Both the position numbers and the translations under genes were made by a program. This document shows, in pieces, positions 5,394-5,435 of a stretch of 5,435 nucleotides of DNA (position 1 is the first letter of the stretch; every line of letters begins with the position of its first letter). Source of the stretch: Candidatus Zhuqueibacterota bacterium (GTDB taxonomy: Bacteria > SM23-31); contig JADFON010000162.1 in NCBI GenBank assembly GCA_022562855.1, positions 1 through 5,435 on the forward strand, written 5' to 3'. The notes under the pieces were generated by a model. The model did not search any database and was not told the DNA's origin. It was given only the letters and a program-made list of their open reading frames with translations.

Positions 5394-5435
5394 TAACCGT
5401 GCTTACAATGAATACAAATCACAACTATAATCATT

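Noticed and set aside
5393-5435. Possible gene ends or starts at the right edge: short minus-strand frames ending at 5403 or 5393, and a plus-strand ATG at 5408 (MNTNHNYNH, open to the edge)
   Set aside because: Only 9-13 codons are visible, without a ribosome binding site or motif. An upstream or divergent gene cannot be supported from this window.

Overview
The window carries four genes, all on the minus strand. Three consecutive, full-length but strongly diverged members of the TolC / outer membrane efflux protein (OEP) family fill positions 488-5261. A secreted protein of unknown function, cut by the window edge, follows at 1-343. No RNA gene, insertion sequence, CRISPR array or phage-like gene was seen.

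The DNA is moderately AT-rich. All four proteins have signal peptides ending directly before a glutamine (FA|Q, FA|Q, YG|Q, AA|Q), as in the 'Q-rule' described for Bacteroidetes. Two of the three TolC genes have no Shine-Dalgarno sequence, which is also common there. I infer a member of Bacteroidota or a relative in the FCB group; the genus cannot be told.

Layout in the direction of transcription (right to left). Positions 5262-5435 are a leader and promoter region. It holds a sigma70-like promoter candidate, a short inverted repeat upstream of it, two small hairpins (the second followed by eight T), and a clear AAGGA ribosome binding site. Next come TolC-like gene A (3657-5261, 534 aa), a 24 bp gap, gene B (2055-3632, 525 aa), a 19 bp gap, and gene C (488-2035, 515 aa). 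Spacing and strand point to one operon, A-B-C. A 144 bp gap with its own promoter candidate then leads into the secreted-protein gene.

The three proteins share the same architecture: signal peptide, two OEP repeats, a PxxDxGR-type box in the second repeat, and a common C-terminal box (TxWDFxxxIS). They therefore come from duplication of one ancestor, but have diverged in the periplasmic tips, the barrel segment and the ends. Protein A has a 41-residue Gly/Arg-rich insertion in a long helix, B has a Cys-Cys pair and a poly-Asn tail, and C has neither. No inner-membrane pump or periplasmic adaptor gene is visible, so the operon, as far as it can be seen, makes only outer-membrane channels. The main hypothesis is that A, B and C assemble into one mixed trimer, or are alternative exit ducts for pumps encoded elsewhere.
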